This document shows positions 1 through 9,303 of a DNA stretch of 64,000 bases, in pieces. Made by a program: the position numbers and the translations under genes. The notes beneath the pieces are model-generated. The model made no database searches and was not told the DNA's origin. It saw only the letters and a list, made by a program, of their open reading frames with translations. The DNA is from Streptomyces sp. Tue 6430 (GTDB lineage: Bacteria > Actinomycetota > Actinomycetes > Streptomycetales > Streptomycetaceae): positions 2,046,001 to 2,110,000 of the forward strand of contig JAKGSH010000010.1 in assembly GCA_021568835.1 (NCBI GenBank), written 5' to 3'. How positions within the stretch are numbered: the stretch's first letter is position 1; every line of letters starts with the position of its first letter.

Positions 1-795
1 GGCCTGGCCCAGGCCCCGGCCGCCGTGCGCCGACGGCGACTCCTGGTCGTAGAGCAGCCATTCGTCGGCGCGGAACGGGCGGTGGAACCACATCGCGTGG
101 TCCAGCGAGGCGCCGACCACGTCCCCGACGGCCCAGCCGCCGCGGCCGTGCGCGAGGAGGACCGAGTCCAGGAGGGTCATGTCGGAGACGTAGGTGGCGA
201 GGACGACGTGCAGCAGGGGGTCGTCCGCGAGCTTGCCGTCGGTGCGGAACCAGACCTGGCTGTGCGGCTCCCGCGGCTCGCCGAACTTCCCGTACGGCGG
301 CTCGTCGACGTACCGCAGGTCGACGGCCCGGCGCGCCTCCAGGAACCGCTCGACGACGTCCGCCGGGAGGTGGCCGTAGCCGCGCAGGCGTTCCTCGGAG
401 GTCGGCAGGGTCGCCGGGTCCGGGGAGAGGGGCATCGGGGTCTGGTGGTCGAGCCCCTCCTCGTACGTCTGGAAGGACGCCGAGAGGGTGAAGATCGGCC
501 GGCCGTGCTGGACGGCGACCGCCCGGCGGGTGGTGAAGGAGCGTCCGTCGCGGATGCGCTCGACGTTGTAGACGATGGGCGCTCCGGGGTCGCCCATCCG
601 CAGGAAGTACGCGTGCAGGGAGTGGGCGTGCCGGTCGGCGGGGACCGTGCGCCCGGCGGCGACCAGCGCCTGGGCCGCGACCTGCCCGCCGAAGACGCGG
701 GGGACGACGGCGGAGCGGGACCGGCCGCGGAAGATGTTCTCCTCGATCTGCTCGAGGTCGAGCAGATCGAGGAGATCCTGTAGTGCCTGGTTCAT
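1..795 (-). CDS. Acyl-CoA thioesterase II (TesB-like), 3' end cut by window edge
   Basis: Visible protein is 265 residues starting MNQALQDLLD at the ATG complementary to 793-795 and running off base 1. It is a double-hotdog thioesterase that hydrolyses acyl-CoA to free acid and CoA. The first hotdog shows RVFGGQVAAQAL (about residues 33-44). The second shows SDMTLLDSVL, with the Asp expected in TesB, and SLDHAMWFHRPF. TesB proteins are about 285-290 residues, so roughly 20-25 are missing. It lies 35 bp downstream of, and on the same strand as, the acyl-CoA dehydrogenase gene, suggesting co-transcription and a role in acyl-CoA turnover. The family is clear; the in vivo substrate is unknown. 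Confidence 0.9.
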   Translation of the reverse strand, partial: MNQALQDLLDLLDLEQIEENIFRGRSRSAVVPRVFGGQVAAQALVAAGRTVPADRHAHSLHAYFLRMGDPGAPIVYNVERIRDGRSFTTRRAVAVQHGRPIFTLSASFQTYEEGLDHQTPMPLSPDPATLPTSEERLRGYGHLPADVVERFLEARRAVDLRYVDEPPYGKFGEPREPHSQVWFRTDGKLADDPLLHVVLATYVSDMTLLDSVLLAHGRGGWAVGDVVGASLDHAMWFHRPFRADEWLLYDQESPSAHGGRGLGQA

Positions 796-830
796 GAGGA
801 CGGTGATATCCGGCGGTGATTGCGGCCGGC

Positions 831-1988
831 TTACAGACCCATGTCCTTGGCGATGATCGTCTTCATGATCTCGCTGGTGCCGCCGTAGATGCGGTTGACC
901 CGGTTGTCCGCGTACAGGCGGGCGATCGGGTACTCGTTCATGTAGCCGTAGCCGCCGTGCAGCTGGAGGCAGCGGTCGATGACGCGGTGCGCGACCTCGG
1001 TGCAGAACAGCTTGGCGCTGGCGGCCTCGGCGGGGGTCAGTTCGCCGGCGTCCAGGGCCTCCGTGGCGCGGTCGGCGACGGCCTCGGCCGCGTCCACCTC
1101 GGCCTGGCAGGCGGCCAGCTCGAACTTGGTGTTCTGGAAGTGGGCGACCGGCTTGCCGAAGACGGTGCGGTCCTGCACGTACTGCTTGGCGAACCGGACG
1201 GCCGCCTTGGCCTGGGCGTAAGCGCCGAAGGCGATGCCCCAGCGCTCGGAGGCCAGGTTGTGGCCGAGGTAGGAGAAGCCCTTGTTCTCCTCGCCGAGGA
1301 GGTCCTCGACGGGCACCTTGACGTCGACGAAGGCCAGCTCGGCCGTGTCGGAGGTGCGCAGGCCCAGCTTGTCCAGCTTGCGGCCGACGGAGTAGCCCTC
1401 GGACTTGGTGTCGACGGCGAAGAGGGAGATGCCGTGACGGCGGTCCTCGGCGGTCGGGGCGGCGGTCCGGGCGCAGACGATCACCTTGTCGGCGTGGACG
1501 CCGCCGGTGATGAAGGTCTTGGCGCCGTTGAGGACGTAGTGGGTGCCGTCCTCGCTCAGCTTGGCGGTGGACTTCATGCCCGCGAGGTCGGAACCGGTGC
1601 CCGGCTCCGTCATCGCGATGGCCCACATCTCCTCGCCGGAGACGAACTTCGGCAGGTAGCGCTTCTTCTGCTCCTCGGTGGCGAGCATCTTGATGTACGG
1701 CAGGGCGAGCAGCACGTGCACGCCGGAACCGCCGAACTGGACGCCGGCGCGGGCGGTCTCCTCGTACAGGACGGCCTCGAACTTGTGGCTGTCCAGGCCC
1801 GCGCCGCCGAACTCCTCGGGGACGTTGATGCCGAAGATGCCCAGCTCGCCGAGCTTGTAGTAGAACTCCCGCGGGGCCTGGCCGGCGGCGAACCACTCGT
1901 CGTAGACGGGTACGACCTCGGCCTCGATGAAGGCGCGAAGGGTCTCCCGGAACGCCTCGTGATCCTCGTTGAACACCGTACGGCGCAC
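831..1988 (-). CDS. Acyl-CoA dehydrogenase
   Basis: 385-residue FAD-dependent acyl-CoA dehydrogenase that introduces an alpha-beta double bond in acyl-CoA and passes electrons to ETF. The flavin/substrate motif MTEPGTGSDLAG lies near residue 125, and the C-terminal signature YGGTSEIMKTIIAKDMGL contains the expected catalytic Glu. The chosen start is GTG at 1988 with GGAGGTGG just upstream. It is probably co-transcribed with the downstream TesB-like gene. The leader (about 2019-2026) contains the palindrome AAGCGCTT, whose core resembles that of the TetR-gene operators at 3092-3135, so shared control is possible but unproven. Chain-length or branched-chain preference cannot be read from sequence. 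Confidence 0.93.
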   Translation of the reverse strand: MRRTVFNEDHEAFRETLRAFIEAEVVPVYDEWFAAGQAPREFYYKLGELGIFGINVPEEFGGAGLDSHKFEAVLYEETARAGVQFGGSGVHVLLALPYIKMLATEEQKKRYLPKFVSGEEMWAIAMTEPGTGSDLAGMKSTAKLSEDGTHYVLNGAKTFITGGVHADKVIVCARTAAPTAEDRRHGISLFAVDTKSEGYSVGRKLDKLGLRTSDTAELAFVDVKVPVEDLLGEENKGFSYLGHNLASERWGIAFGAYAQAKAAVRFAKQYVQDRTVFGKPVAHFQNTKFELAACQAEVDAAEAVADRATEALDAGELTPAEAASAKLFCTEVAHRVIDRCLQLHGGYGYMNEYPIARLYADNRVNRIYGGTSEIMKTIIAKDMGL

Positions 1989-2472
1989 GCCGCCACCTCC
2001 ACGTACATCGGCCTGTCTAAGCGCTTGCTCATATCACCGTACCGGCGAGTACGAAGCGCGTCCAGGGTGGGTGCGGGGTAACCCTCGTCACGCCCGCGCC
2101 GGGCCGCACGCCGCCCCGGCACCCCCTTCGGGCCGCCGGGCTCCCCGATGCGCGTGGCAGCTTCCGACGAACTCTTGCGGCCGTAGCCGTCCGCCTGCGG
2201 AAGGGCACTCCACGGCCGGGACCGGTGACGCCGGAACCCCGGCCCTCCCGGCCTCCCTGACCTCTCGACCTCCGCCCCCGGCGCCCCGGCCCTCTCGACC
2301 TCCCCGGCACCCCGGCCCCTCGGCCTCCCCGGCGCTCCCGGCCCTCCCGACCCCTCGGCCTCCTGGCCCCTCGACCTTCCCGCCCCGGCCTCCGCGGTCG
2401 GCCACCCACGCCCCTCCGCGGTTCCCCCCTCCGCGGCTCGCCCTTACGCCCCCGTCCCCGCCCCCGCGCCCC
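1989..2472. other. Intergenic region with C-rich degenerate repeats
   Basis: 484 bp with no convincing gene. The right half (about 2225-2470) is a long pyrimidine-biased, GC-only-like stretch built from loose copies of a CCCTCGGCCTCCCCGGC-type unit, separated by short variations. The left end carries the leader and promoter of the acyl-CoA dehydrogenase. ORFs crossing this block are Pro/Arg/Gly-rich composition artefacts. Confidence 0.6.
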
Positions 2473-3069
2473 TCACTCCTGCGCCGCCGAGGCGAAGGCG
2501 CCGCGGGCCATCCGGTGCAGCAGGTCCGCCATGGCCGCCCGGCCGGGGAGCGTACCCGCGCGCCCCAGGTGCGGGGTGGAGTTGAGCAGTCCGAACACCG
2601 AGTGCACCGCGGACCGGGCCGTCGGCTCCGTCAGCGCCGGGTGGACCTCGCGGACGACCTCCACCCACAGCTCGACGTACTGCCGCTGCAACTGCCGCAC
2701 CAGCTTGCGGTCGCTGTCGCGGAGGCGGTCCAGCTCCCGGTCGTGCAGGGTGATCAGGGGGCGGTCGTCGAGCGCGAAGTCGGTGTGCCCCTCGATGAGC
2801 GAGTCGAGGACCGTCCCGGCCCGGGCCCCGTCGGCCTCCTGCACCCGGCGCCGCGCACCGGTCAGCAGCCGGCCGCTGATCCCGACCAGCAGCTCGGCGA
2901 GCATCGCGTCCTTGCCGGGGAAGTGCCGGTAGAGGCCGGGGCCGCTGATGCCGACCGCGGCCCCTATCTCGTCCACGCCGACGCCGTGGAACCCGCGTTC
3001 GGCGAACAGGCGCGCGGCTTCCTTGAGGATCTGCTCGCGGCGGGTGGGGGCGTCGGTTCTGGTGGCCAT
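2473..3069 (-). CDS. TetR-family transcriptional regulator of the adjacent acyl-CoA operon
   Basis: 198 residues. The N-terminal TetR HTH is clear: RREQILKEAARLFAERGF, then GVGVDEIGAAVGISGPGLYRHF at about residues 10-55. The C-terminal ligand domain is generic. The chosen ATG is at 3069 (MATRTDAP); an upstream in-frame GTG at 3087 is less likely because the protein then begins before the usual HTH lead-in. The gene is divergent from the carboxylase operon that starts at 3168, and two copies of a GTTA-CGCTC-TTAAC element lie between them. The simplest inference is an autoregulated repressor of leucine/branched acyl-CoA catabolism that senses an acyl-CoA. Confidence 0.92.
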   Translation of the reverse strand: MATRTDAPTRREQILKEAARLFAERGFHGVGVDEIGAAVGISGPGLYRHFPGKDAMLAELLVGISGRLLTGARRRVQEADGARAGTVLDSLIEGHTDFALDDRPLITLHDRELDRLRDSDRKLVRQLQRQYVELWVEVVREVHPALTEPTARSAVHSVFGLLNSTPHLGRAGTLPGRAAMADLLHRMARGAFASAAQE

Positions 3070-3091
3070 GAAAACAATTCTAGACAACGAG

Positions 3092-3107
3092 GTTAGCGCT
3101 CGTTAAC
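3092..3107. promoter_or_regulatory. Putative TetR operator, copy 1
   Basis: GTTAGCGCTCGTTAAC, an imperfect inverted repeat between the TetR gene and the divergent carboxylase operon. It is nearly identical to copy 2, whose start lies 28 bp downstream. Confidence 0.6.
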
Positions 3108-3119
3108 CTGACGGAAATG

Positions 3120-3135
3120 GTTAACGCTCATTAAC
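3120..3135. promoter_or_regulatory. Putative TetR operator, copy 2
   Basis: GTTAACGCTCATTAAC, the same 16-bp element as copy 1 with two substitutions, 33 bp before the carboxylase ATG. Two sites in a divergent promoter fit cooperative repression and autoregulation. Confidence 0.6.
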
Positions 3136-3167
3136 CAGTCGACCACTGGGTGAGGGGACCGCAAGGT

Positions 3168-4782
3168 ATGGAGCAGGCACCGGAGCTGACCAGCGCGGCG
3201 GATCCCGCGTCGGAGGCCTGGCGGGCCAACGAGAGGGCCCATCTCGCGCTCGCCGAGGAGTTGCGCGGCAAGCTGGCCGCGGCCCGGCTGGGCGGCGGGG
3301 AGAAGGCGCGGGCCCGGCACACCGCGCGCGGGAAGCTGCTGCCGAGGGACCGGGTGGACACCCTCCTGGACCCCGGCTCGCCGTTCCTGGAGCTGGCCCC
3401 CCTCGCCGCCGACGGGCTGTACGACGGGCAGGCACCGGCGGCCGGGGTGATCGCCGGGATCGGCCGGGTCAGCGGCCGGGAGTGCGTGATCGTCGCCAAC
3501 GACGCCACCGTCAAGGGCGGGACGTACTACCCGATGACGGTGAAGAAGCACCTGCGGGCCCAGGAGGTGGCCCTCGAGAACCGGCTGCCGTGCCTGTACC
3601 TGGTGGACTCCGGCGGCGCCTTCCTGCCCATGCAGGACGAGGTCTTCCCGGACCGCGAGCACTTCGGGCGGATCTTCTACAACCAGGCCCGCATGTCCGG
3701 GGCCGGCATCCCGCAGATCGCCGCCGTGCTCGGCTCGTGCACGGCCGGCGGGGCGTACGTCCCGGCGATGAGCGACGAGGCGGTCATCGTGCGCGGCCAG
3801 GGCACGATCTTCCTGGGCGGTCCGCCGCTGGTGAAGGCCGCCACCGGCGAGGTCGTCACCGCGGAGGAGCTGGGCGGCGGCGAGGTCCACGCACGGGTCT
3901 CGGGCGTCACCGACCACCTCGCGGAGGACGACGCGCACGCCCTGCGCATCGTGCGGACCATCGTCTCCACCCTCCCGGCCCGCCGCCCGCTCCCCTGGGA
4001 GGTGCGGCCCGCGGTCGAGCCCAAGGTCGACCCCCACGGGCTGTACGGCGCGGTGCCGGTCGACTCCCGCACCCCCTACGACGTACGGGAGATCATCGCC
4101 CGCATCACGGACGGCTCCCGTTTCGCGGAGTTCAAGTCCGAGTTCGGGCAGACCCTGATCACCGGCTTCGCCCGCGTCCACGGGCACCCGGTCGGCATCG
4201 TCGCCAACAACGGCATCCTGTTCTCCGAGTCCGCCAGAAGGGCGCCCACTTCATCGAGCTGTGCGACCAGCGCGGCATCCCCCTGCTGTTCCTCCAGAAC
4301 ATCTCCGGCTTCATGGTCGGCAAGGACTACGAGGCCGGCGGCATCGCCAAGCACGGCGCCAAGATGGTCACCGCGGTGGCCTGCACGCGCGTGCCCAAAC
4401 TGACGGTCGTGGTCGGCGGGTCGTACGGCGCGGGGAACTACTCGATGTGCGGCCGGGCCTACTCCCCCGCTTCCTGTGGATGTGGCCGAACGCCAAGATC
4501 TCCGTGATGGGCGGCGAGCAGGCCGCCTCCGTCCTCGCCACCGTCAAGCGCGACCAGCTGGAGGCGCGCGGCCAGGACTGGCCCGCCGAGGAGGAAGAGG
4601 CGTTCAAGGCCCCGGTCCGCGAGCAGTACGAGCGCCAGGGCAGCGCCTACTACGCGACCGCCCGGCTCTGGGACGACGGGGTCATCGACCCGCTGGAGAC
4701 CCGCCAGGTGCTGGGTCTGGCCCTGACCGCCTGTGCCAACGCGCCGCTGGGCGAACCCCAGTTCGGCGTCTTCCGGATGTGA
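3168..4782 (+). CDS. Acyl-CoA carboxylase beta subunit, methylcrotonyl-CoA type (frameshifted twice as read)
   Basis: Carboxyltransferase beta subunit (AccD/MccB family), starting MEQAPELTSAAD at ATG 3168. The frame is intact to about 4235 and includes GGTYYPMTVKKHLRAQE and GSCTAGGAYVPAMSDE. It then breaks in two places: GCCAG at 4233-4237 and the C5 run at 4464-4468. Adding one C at each restores SESAQKGAHFIE and RAYSPRFLWMWP, giving about 538 residues ending GEPQFGVFRM. Both lie in conserved stretches, so I regard them as base-call errors. With the alpha subunit, HMG-CoA lyase and acyl-CoA dehydrogenase downstream, the likely reaction is carboxylation of 3-methylcrotonyl-CoA in leucine breakdown; a broader acyl-CoA carboxylase is possible. 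Confidence 0.9.
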
Positions 4783-4796
4783 GGGGCTTCAAGACG

Positions 4797-6740
4797 ATGT
4801 TCGACACAGTCCTCGTCGCCAACCGGGGCGAGATCGCCGTCCGGGTGATCCGCACCCTGCGTTCCCTGGGCGTGCGCTCGGTGGCCGTCTTCTCCGACGC
4901 CGACGCCGACGCGCGGCACGTCCGGGAGGCCGACACGGCCGTCCGGATCGGTCCGGCGCCGGCCGCCGAGAGCTACCTGTCGGTGGAGCGGCTGCTGGAG
5001 GCCGCCGCCCGCACCGGCGCCCAGGCCGTCCACCCCGGGTACGGCTTCCTCGCGGAGAACGCCGGCTTCGCGCGCGCCTGCGCCGACGCCGGGCTCGTGT
5101 TCATCGGACCGCCGGCCGAGGCGATCTCCCTCATGGGCGACAAGATCCGCGCCAAGGAGACCGTGCAGGCGGCGGGCGTCCCGGTGGTTCCCGGGTCGAG
5201 CGGGAGCGGGCTCGGCGACGCCGAACTGGCCGCCGCCGCACTGGAGATCGGCATGCCCGTGCTGCTCAAGCCGTCGGCCGGCGGCGGCGGCAAGGGCATG
5301 CGGCTGGTGCGGGAGGAGGGCGTCCTCCTGGACGAGATCGCCGCCGCCCGCCGCGAGGCCCGCGCCTCCTTCGGGGACGACACGCTGCTCGTCGAGCGGT
5401 GGATCGACCGGCCCCGGCACATCGAGATCCAGGTCCTGGCGGACGGCCACGGCCGGGTGATCCACCTGGGCGAGCGCGAGTGCTCCCTCCAGCGCCGGCA
5501 CCAGAAGCTGATCGAGGAGGCGCCCAGCGTGCTCCTCGACGAGACCACCCGCGCGGGGATGGGCGAGGCGGCGGTCCAGGCGGCCCTGTCCTGCGGCTAC
5601 CGGGGCGCGGGCACGGTGGAGTTCATCGTCCCCGGCGGGGACCCGAAGGCGTACTACTTCATGGAGATGAACACCCGTCTCCAGGTGGAGCACCCCGTCA
5701 CCGAACTGGTCACCGGGCTCGACCTGGTGGAGTGGCAGCTGCGGGTGGCGGCCGGGGAGCAACTGCCGTACGCGCAGGACGACATCCGTCTGACGGGGCA
5801 CGCCGTCGAGGCGCGGGTGTGCGCCGAGACGGTGTCCGTCCGGGAGGGCGCCCGCGGCTTCCTGCCGTCCGGCGGCACCGTGCTGCGGCTGCGCGAGCCG
5901 CAGGGCGAGGGCGTGCGCACCGACTCGGGGCTGAGCGAGGGCACCGAGGTCGGCAGCCTGTACGACCCGATGCTCTCCAAGGTGATCGCGTACGGCCCCG
6001 ACCGGGCCACGGCGCTGCGCAGGCTCCGGGCCGCCCTCGCGGACACGGTCACGCTGGGCGTGCCGACGAACGCCGGGTTCCTGCGCCGGCTGCTCGCCCA
6101 TCCGGCGGTCGTGGCGGGCGAGCTGGACACCGGTCTGGTCGAGCGGGTCATGGACGACCTGGTCCCCACCGAGGTGCCGGAGGAGGTCTACGAGGCCGCC
6201 GCGGCCGTCCGGCTGGAGGCGCTGAACCCGTCCGGGACGGGGTGGACGGACCCCTTCTCGGTGCCGAGCGGGTGGCGGCTGGGCGGGGAGCACCGGCCGC
6301 CGGCGTTCCCGCTGCGGGTCACCGACCCCGTGGAGCACACCCCGCGCGGCACGCACTCGGTCACCGACGACGAGGTCGGCGTCACCCTCGACGGCGTCCG
6401 GCACACCTTCCACCGGGCCGGTGACTGGCTGGGCCGCGACGGCGACGCCTGGCAGGTGCGCGACCACGACCCGGTGGCCGCGTCCCTGACCGGGGCCGCG
6501 CACGCGGGCGCCGACTCGCTGACCGCGCCCATGCCGGGCACGGTGACGGTGGTGAAGGTCGCCGTCGGCGACGAGGTGACGGCCGGGCAGAGCCTGCTGG
6601 TGGTGGAGGCGATGAAGATGGAGCACGTCATCTCCGCCCCGCACGCCGGCACGGTCGCCGAACTCGACGTCACCGCGGGCTCCACCGTCGCCATGGACCA
6701 GGTGCTGGCCGTGATCGCGCCGCACGGGGAGGAGGGATGA
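4797..6740 (+). CDS. Acyl-CoA (methylcrotonyl-CoA) carboxylase alpha subunit, biotin carboxylase plus BCCP
   Basis: 647 residues from ATG 4797 (MFDTVLVANRGEIAVRVIRT). Biotin carboxylase domain with an ATP-grasp fold: glycine loop KPSAGGGGKGM at about residue 160, then ERECSLQRRHQK and EMNTRLQVEHPVTE. After a middle linker, a C-terminal biotinyl domain carries EAMKMEH, whose Lys is biotinylated. It carboxylates its own biotin with bicarbonate and ATP for transfer by the beta subunit. It starts 14 bp after the beta-subunit stop and overlaps the HMG-CoA lyase start by 4 bp (ATGA), so it is operonic and translationally coupled. Confidence 0.95.
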   Translation: MFDTVLVANRGEIAVRVIRTLRSLGVRSVAVFSDADADARHVREADTAVRIGPAPAAESYLSVERLLEAAARTGAQAVHPGYGFLAENAGFARACADAGLVFIGPPAEAISLMGDKIRAKETVQAAGVPVVPGSSGSGLGDAELAAAALEIGMPVLLKPSAGGGGKGMRLVREEGVLLDEIAAARREARASFGDDTLLVERWIDRPRHIEIQVLADGHGRVIHLGERECSLQRRHQKLIEEAPSVLLDETTRAGMGEAAVQAALSCGYRGAGTVEFIVPGGDPKAYYFMEMNTRLQVEHPVTELVTGLDLVEWQLRVAAGEQLPYAQDDIRLTGHAVEARVCAETVSVREGARGFLPSGGTVLRLREPQGEGVRTDSGLSEGTEVGSLYDPMLSKVIAYGPDRATALRRLRAALADTVTLGVPTNAGFLRRLLAHPAVVAGELDTGLVERVMDDLVPTEVPEEVYEAAAAVRLEALNPSGTGWTDPFSVPSGWRLGGEHRPPAFPLRVTDPVEHTPRGTHSVTDDEVGVTLDGVRHTFHRAGDWLGRDGDAWQVRDHDPVAASLTGAAHAGADSLTAPMPGTVTVVKVAVGDEVTAGQSLLVVEAMKMEHVISAPHAGTVAELDVTAGSTVAMDQVLAVIAPHGEEG

Positions 6741-7714
6741 GCGTGCGAGGACTTCCGATGACCGTGCCCGCGCCGGGCCTGCCCACGCGGGTCAGGATCC
6801 ACGAGGTCGGCGCCCGCGACGGCCTGCAGAACGAGAAGGCGACCGTGCCGACGGCCGTGAAGGCCGAGTTCGTGCACCGGCTCGCCGACGCCGGGCTGAC
6901 CACGATCGAGGCGACCAGCTTCGTCCACCCGAAGTGGGTGCCCCAGCTCGCCGACGCCGAGGAACTGTTCCCGATGCTCGCCGGCCTGCCGGTGGAGCTG
7001 CCGGTGCTCGTGCCGAACGAACGCGGGCTGGACCGGGCGCTGGCGCTCGGGGCGCGGCGGGTCGCGGTGTTCGCCAGCGCCACCGAGTCCTTCGCCAAGG
7101 CCAACCTCAACCGCACGGTGGACGAGTCGCTGGCCATGTTCCACCCGGTGGTGGAGCGGGCCAAGGCCGACGGGGTGCACGTGCGCGGCTACCTCTCCAT
7201 GTGCTTCGGCGACCCCTGGGAGGGCGCGGTCCCGGTCCACCAGGTCGTCCGGGTGTGCCGGGCCCTCGTCGACATGGGCTGCGACGAGCTGAGCCTCGGC
7301 GACACCATCGGGGTCGCCACCCCCGGTCACGTCGGGGAGCTGCTGACCGCCCTCGGCGAGGAGGGCATCCCCGTCGGCGCGCTGGGCGTGCACTTCCACG
7401 ACACCTACGGCCAGGCCCTCGCCAACACCCTCGCCGCGCTCCGGCACGGCGTCACCACCGTCGACGCCTCGGCGGGCGGCCTGGGCGGCTGCCCGTTCGC
7501 GAGGTCCGCCACCGGCAACCTCGCCACCGAGGACCTCGTGTGGATGCTGACCGGCCTCGGCATCGACACCGGGGTCGACCTCGGCCGTCTCGTCGCCACC
7601 AGCGTCTGGATGGCCGGCCGGCTGGGCCGGCCCAGCCCGTCCCGCACCGTCCGCGCCCTGTCCCACGAGGACGCAGAGGGCCAAGAGGGCCGCGAGGCCC
7701 ACAAGGAGCAGTGA
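6737..7714 (+). CDS. hmgL: Hydroxymethylglutaryl-CoA lyase
   Basis: 325-residue TIM-barrel lyase of the HMGL-like family, cleaving HMG-CoA to acetyl-CoA and acetoacetate, the last step of leucine catabolism. Motifs are VRIHEVGARDGLQNEK at the N-terminus (metal and substrate site), CFGDPWEG, SLGDTIGVATPG, VHFHDTYGQALAN (metal histidines), and the catalytic-Cys signature GGLGGCPFA. The start overlaps the carboxylase alpha stop (ATGA), and the stop is 5 bp before the acdH start. No 3-methylglutaconyl-CoA hydratase gene is visible in this operon, so that step would be encoded elsewhere. Confidence 0.95.
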   Translation: MSVRGLPMTVPAPGLPTRVRIHEVGARDGLQNEKATVPTAVKAEFVHRLADAGLTTIEATSFVHPKWVPQLADAEELFPMLAGLPVELPVLVPNERGLDRALALGARRVAVFASATESFAKANLNRTVDESLAMFHPVVERAKADGVHVRGYLSMCFGDPWEGAVPVHQVVRVCRALVDMGCDELSLGDTIGVATPGHVGELLTALGEEGIPVGALGVHFHDTYGQALANTLAALRHGVTTVDASAGGLGGCPFARSATGNLATEDLVWMLTGLGIDTGVDLGRLVATSVWMAGRLGRPSPSRTVRALSHEDAEGQEGREAHKEQ

Positions 7715-7719
7715 CCGCC

Positions 7720-8880
7720 ATGGACCACCGACTCTCCCCCGAGCTGGAAGAACTGCGGCGCACCGTCGAGCAGTTCGCGCACGACGTCGTCGCGCCGAAG
7801 ATCGGCGACTTCTACGAGCGGCACGAGTTCCCGTACGAGATCGTCCGCGAGATGGGCCGCATGGGCCTGTTCGGGCTGCCCTTCCCCGAGGAGTACGGCG
7901 GCATGGGCGGCGACTACCTGGCGCTGGGCATCGCGCTGGAGGAACTGGCCCGCGTCGACTCGTCGGTGGCGATCACCCTGGAGGCGGGCGTCTCGCTGGG
8001 CGCGATGCCCCTCCACCTCTTCGGCACCGAGGAGCAGAAGCGGGAGTGGCTGCCGCGGCTGTGCTCCGGCGAGATCCTGGGCGCGTTCGGCCTGACCGAG
8101 CCGGACGGCGGCAGCGACGCGGGCGCGACGCGGACGACGGCCCGCCTCGACCCGGACACCGGCGAGTGGGTGATCAACGGCACGAAGTGCTTCATCACCA
8201 ACTCGGGCACGGACATCACGGGCCTGGTCACCGTCACCGCGGTCACCGGCCGCAAGCCGGACGGCAGGCCGCTGATCTCCGCGATCGTCGTCCCGTCCGG
8301 CACCCCCGGTTTCACGGTCGCCGCGCCCTACTCCAAGGTCGGCTGGAACGCCTCGGACACGCGTGAGCTGTCCTTCACGGACGTCCGCGTCCCGGCGGCC
8401 AACCTGCTGGGCGAGGAGGGCCGCGGCTACGCCCAGTTCCTGCGCATCCTGGACGAGGGCCGCGTCGCCATCGCGGCCCTGGCGACCGGGCTGGCCCAGG
8501 GCTGCGTCGACGAGTCGGTGAAGTACGCCAAGGAGCGCCGTGCCTTCGGCCGTCCGATCGGCGCCAACCAGGCGATCCAGTTCAAGATCGCCGACATGGA
8601 GATGAAGGCCCACACGGCCCGCCTCGCCTGGCGCGACGCGGCGTCGCGCCTGGTGTCCGGGGAGTCCTTCAAGAAGGAGGCGGCCCTGGCGAAGCTGTAC
8701 TCCTCGACGGTCGCCGTCGACAACGCCCGCGACGCCACCCAGGTCCACGGCGGCTACGGCTTCATGAACGAGTACCCGGTCGCCCGCATGTGGCGCGACT
8801 CCAAGATCCTGGAGATCGGCGAGGGCACGAGCGAGGTGCAGCGGATGCTGATCGCCCGGGAACTGGGTCTGGTCGGCTGA
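7720..8880 (+). CDS. acdH: Acyl-CoA dehydrogenase AcdH (branched-chain acyl-CoA)
   Basis: 386 residues, ATG at 7720 with AAGGAG at about 7702-7707. Acyl-CoA dehydrogenase fold: AFGLTEPDGGSDAGATRTTA near residue 123, FITNSGTD, and the C-terminal catalytic region VHGGYGFMNEYPVARMWRDSK followed by EIGEGTSEVQRMLIARELG. It is the last gene of the leucine-type operon. In Streptomyces, AcdH is known to act on isovaleryl-CoA and related branched acyl-CoAs and to feed precursors to polyketides; that role is inferred here from sequence resemblance and context. A perfect GC-rich palindrome follows the stop. Confidence 0.93.
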   Translation: MDHRLSPELEELRRTVEQFAHDVVAPKIGDFYERHEFPYEIVREMGRMGLFGLPFPEEYGGMGGDYLALGIALEELARVDSSVAITLEAGVSLGAMPLHLFGTEEQKREWLPRLCSGEILGAFGLTEPDGGSDAGATRTTARLDPDTGEWVINGTKCFITNSGTDITGLVTVTAVTGRKPDGRPLISAIVVPSGTPGFTVAAPYSKVGWNASDTRELSFTDVRVPAANLLGEEGRGYAQFLRILDEGRVAIAALATGLAQGCVDESVKYAKERRAFGRPIGANQAIQFKIADMEMKAHTARLAWRDAASRLVSGESFKKEAALAKLYSSTVAVDNARDATQVHGGYGFMNEYPVARMWRDSKILEIGEGTSEVQRMLIARELGLVG

Positions 8881-8883
8881 GGC

Positions 8884-8911
8884 GGTGCCGGTTCCCGCGG
8901 GAACCGGCACC
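8884..8911. terminator. Palindrome after acdH, likely transcription terminator
   Basis: Perfect inverted repeat: left arm GGTGCCGGTTCCCG, right arm its exact complement, 4 bp after the acdH stop. There is no U tract, as is common in Streptomyces. It could serve both acdH and the convergent gene pair ending at 8968. Confidence 0.6.
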
Positions 8912-8967
8912 TCTGCCCGCACCGGTACCCGCTCCGGCACCGGCTCGCGGGAACGCCCGGCGGACGG

Positions 8968-9303
8968 TCACCCGCCCAGCATGCCCCGCAGCCCCTCGAT
9001 GAGATCCCGTACCGGTGCCGCCGCCGCCCCGAGTGCCGCGACGGCTCCGGAGACGGCGGCCAGGGCCGCGCGCCGCTCGCCGGCGGCGCGCGTGCCGTCG
9101 GCGACGACCGGCAGGTTCTCCTCGACGGTCCGCTCGGCGTCCGGCGTCAGCGTGCCGCGCAGTTCCCGGAGCTGCAGGCGCAGCGCCTCGACCGCCTCCT
9201 GGGCGCCGGTCGCGGCGCCGCCGATCTTGACCATGCCGATGTGGCCCGAGCCGCCGTCGACGTACACCGAGTCGCCGTAGTTGTTGAAGGTGTTGCCGCT
9301 CAC
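8968..9303 (-). CDS. Small hypothetical protein with N-terminal GNTFNNYGD motif
   Basis: 111 residues from GTG 9303, which overlaps the upstream gene's stop (GTGA), so translation is coupled. The N-terminus is VSGNTFNNYGDSVYVDGG followed by GHIGMVKIG, a short beta-rich tag. The rest is helical (EAVEALRLQLRELRG, later Ala-rich) and resembles a coiled coil. The tag is a close copy of the last 20 residues of the upstream protein (YQFGDTVNMYGG...NTGMVKK). I do not recognise a catalytic domain. The shared tag and coupling suggest the two products work together. Confidence 0.8.
   Translation of the reverse strand: MSGNTFNNYGDSVYVDGGSGHIGMVKIGGAATGAQEAVEALRLQLRELRGTLTPDAERTVEENLPVVADGTRAAGERRAALAAVSGAVAALGAAAAPVRDLIEGLRGMLGG

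Noticed and set aside
1969..3096. Pro-rich plus-strand ORF across the TetR gene
   Set aside because: Pure composition artefact of the C-rich block and antisense to a clear TetR gene.
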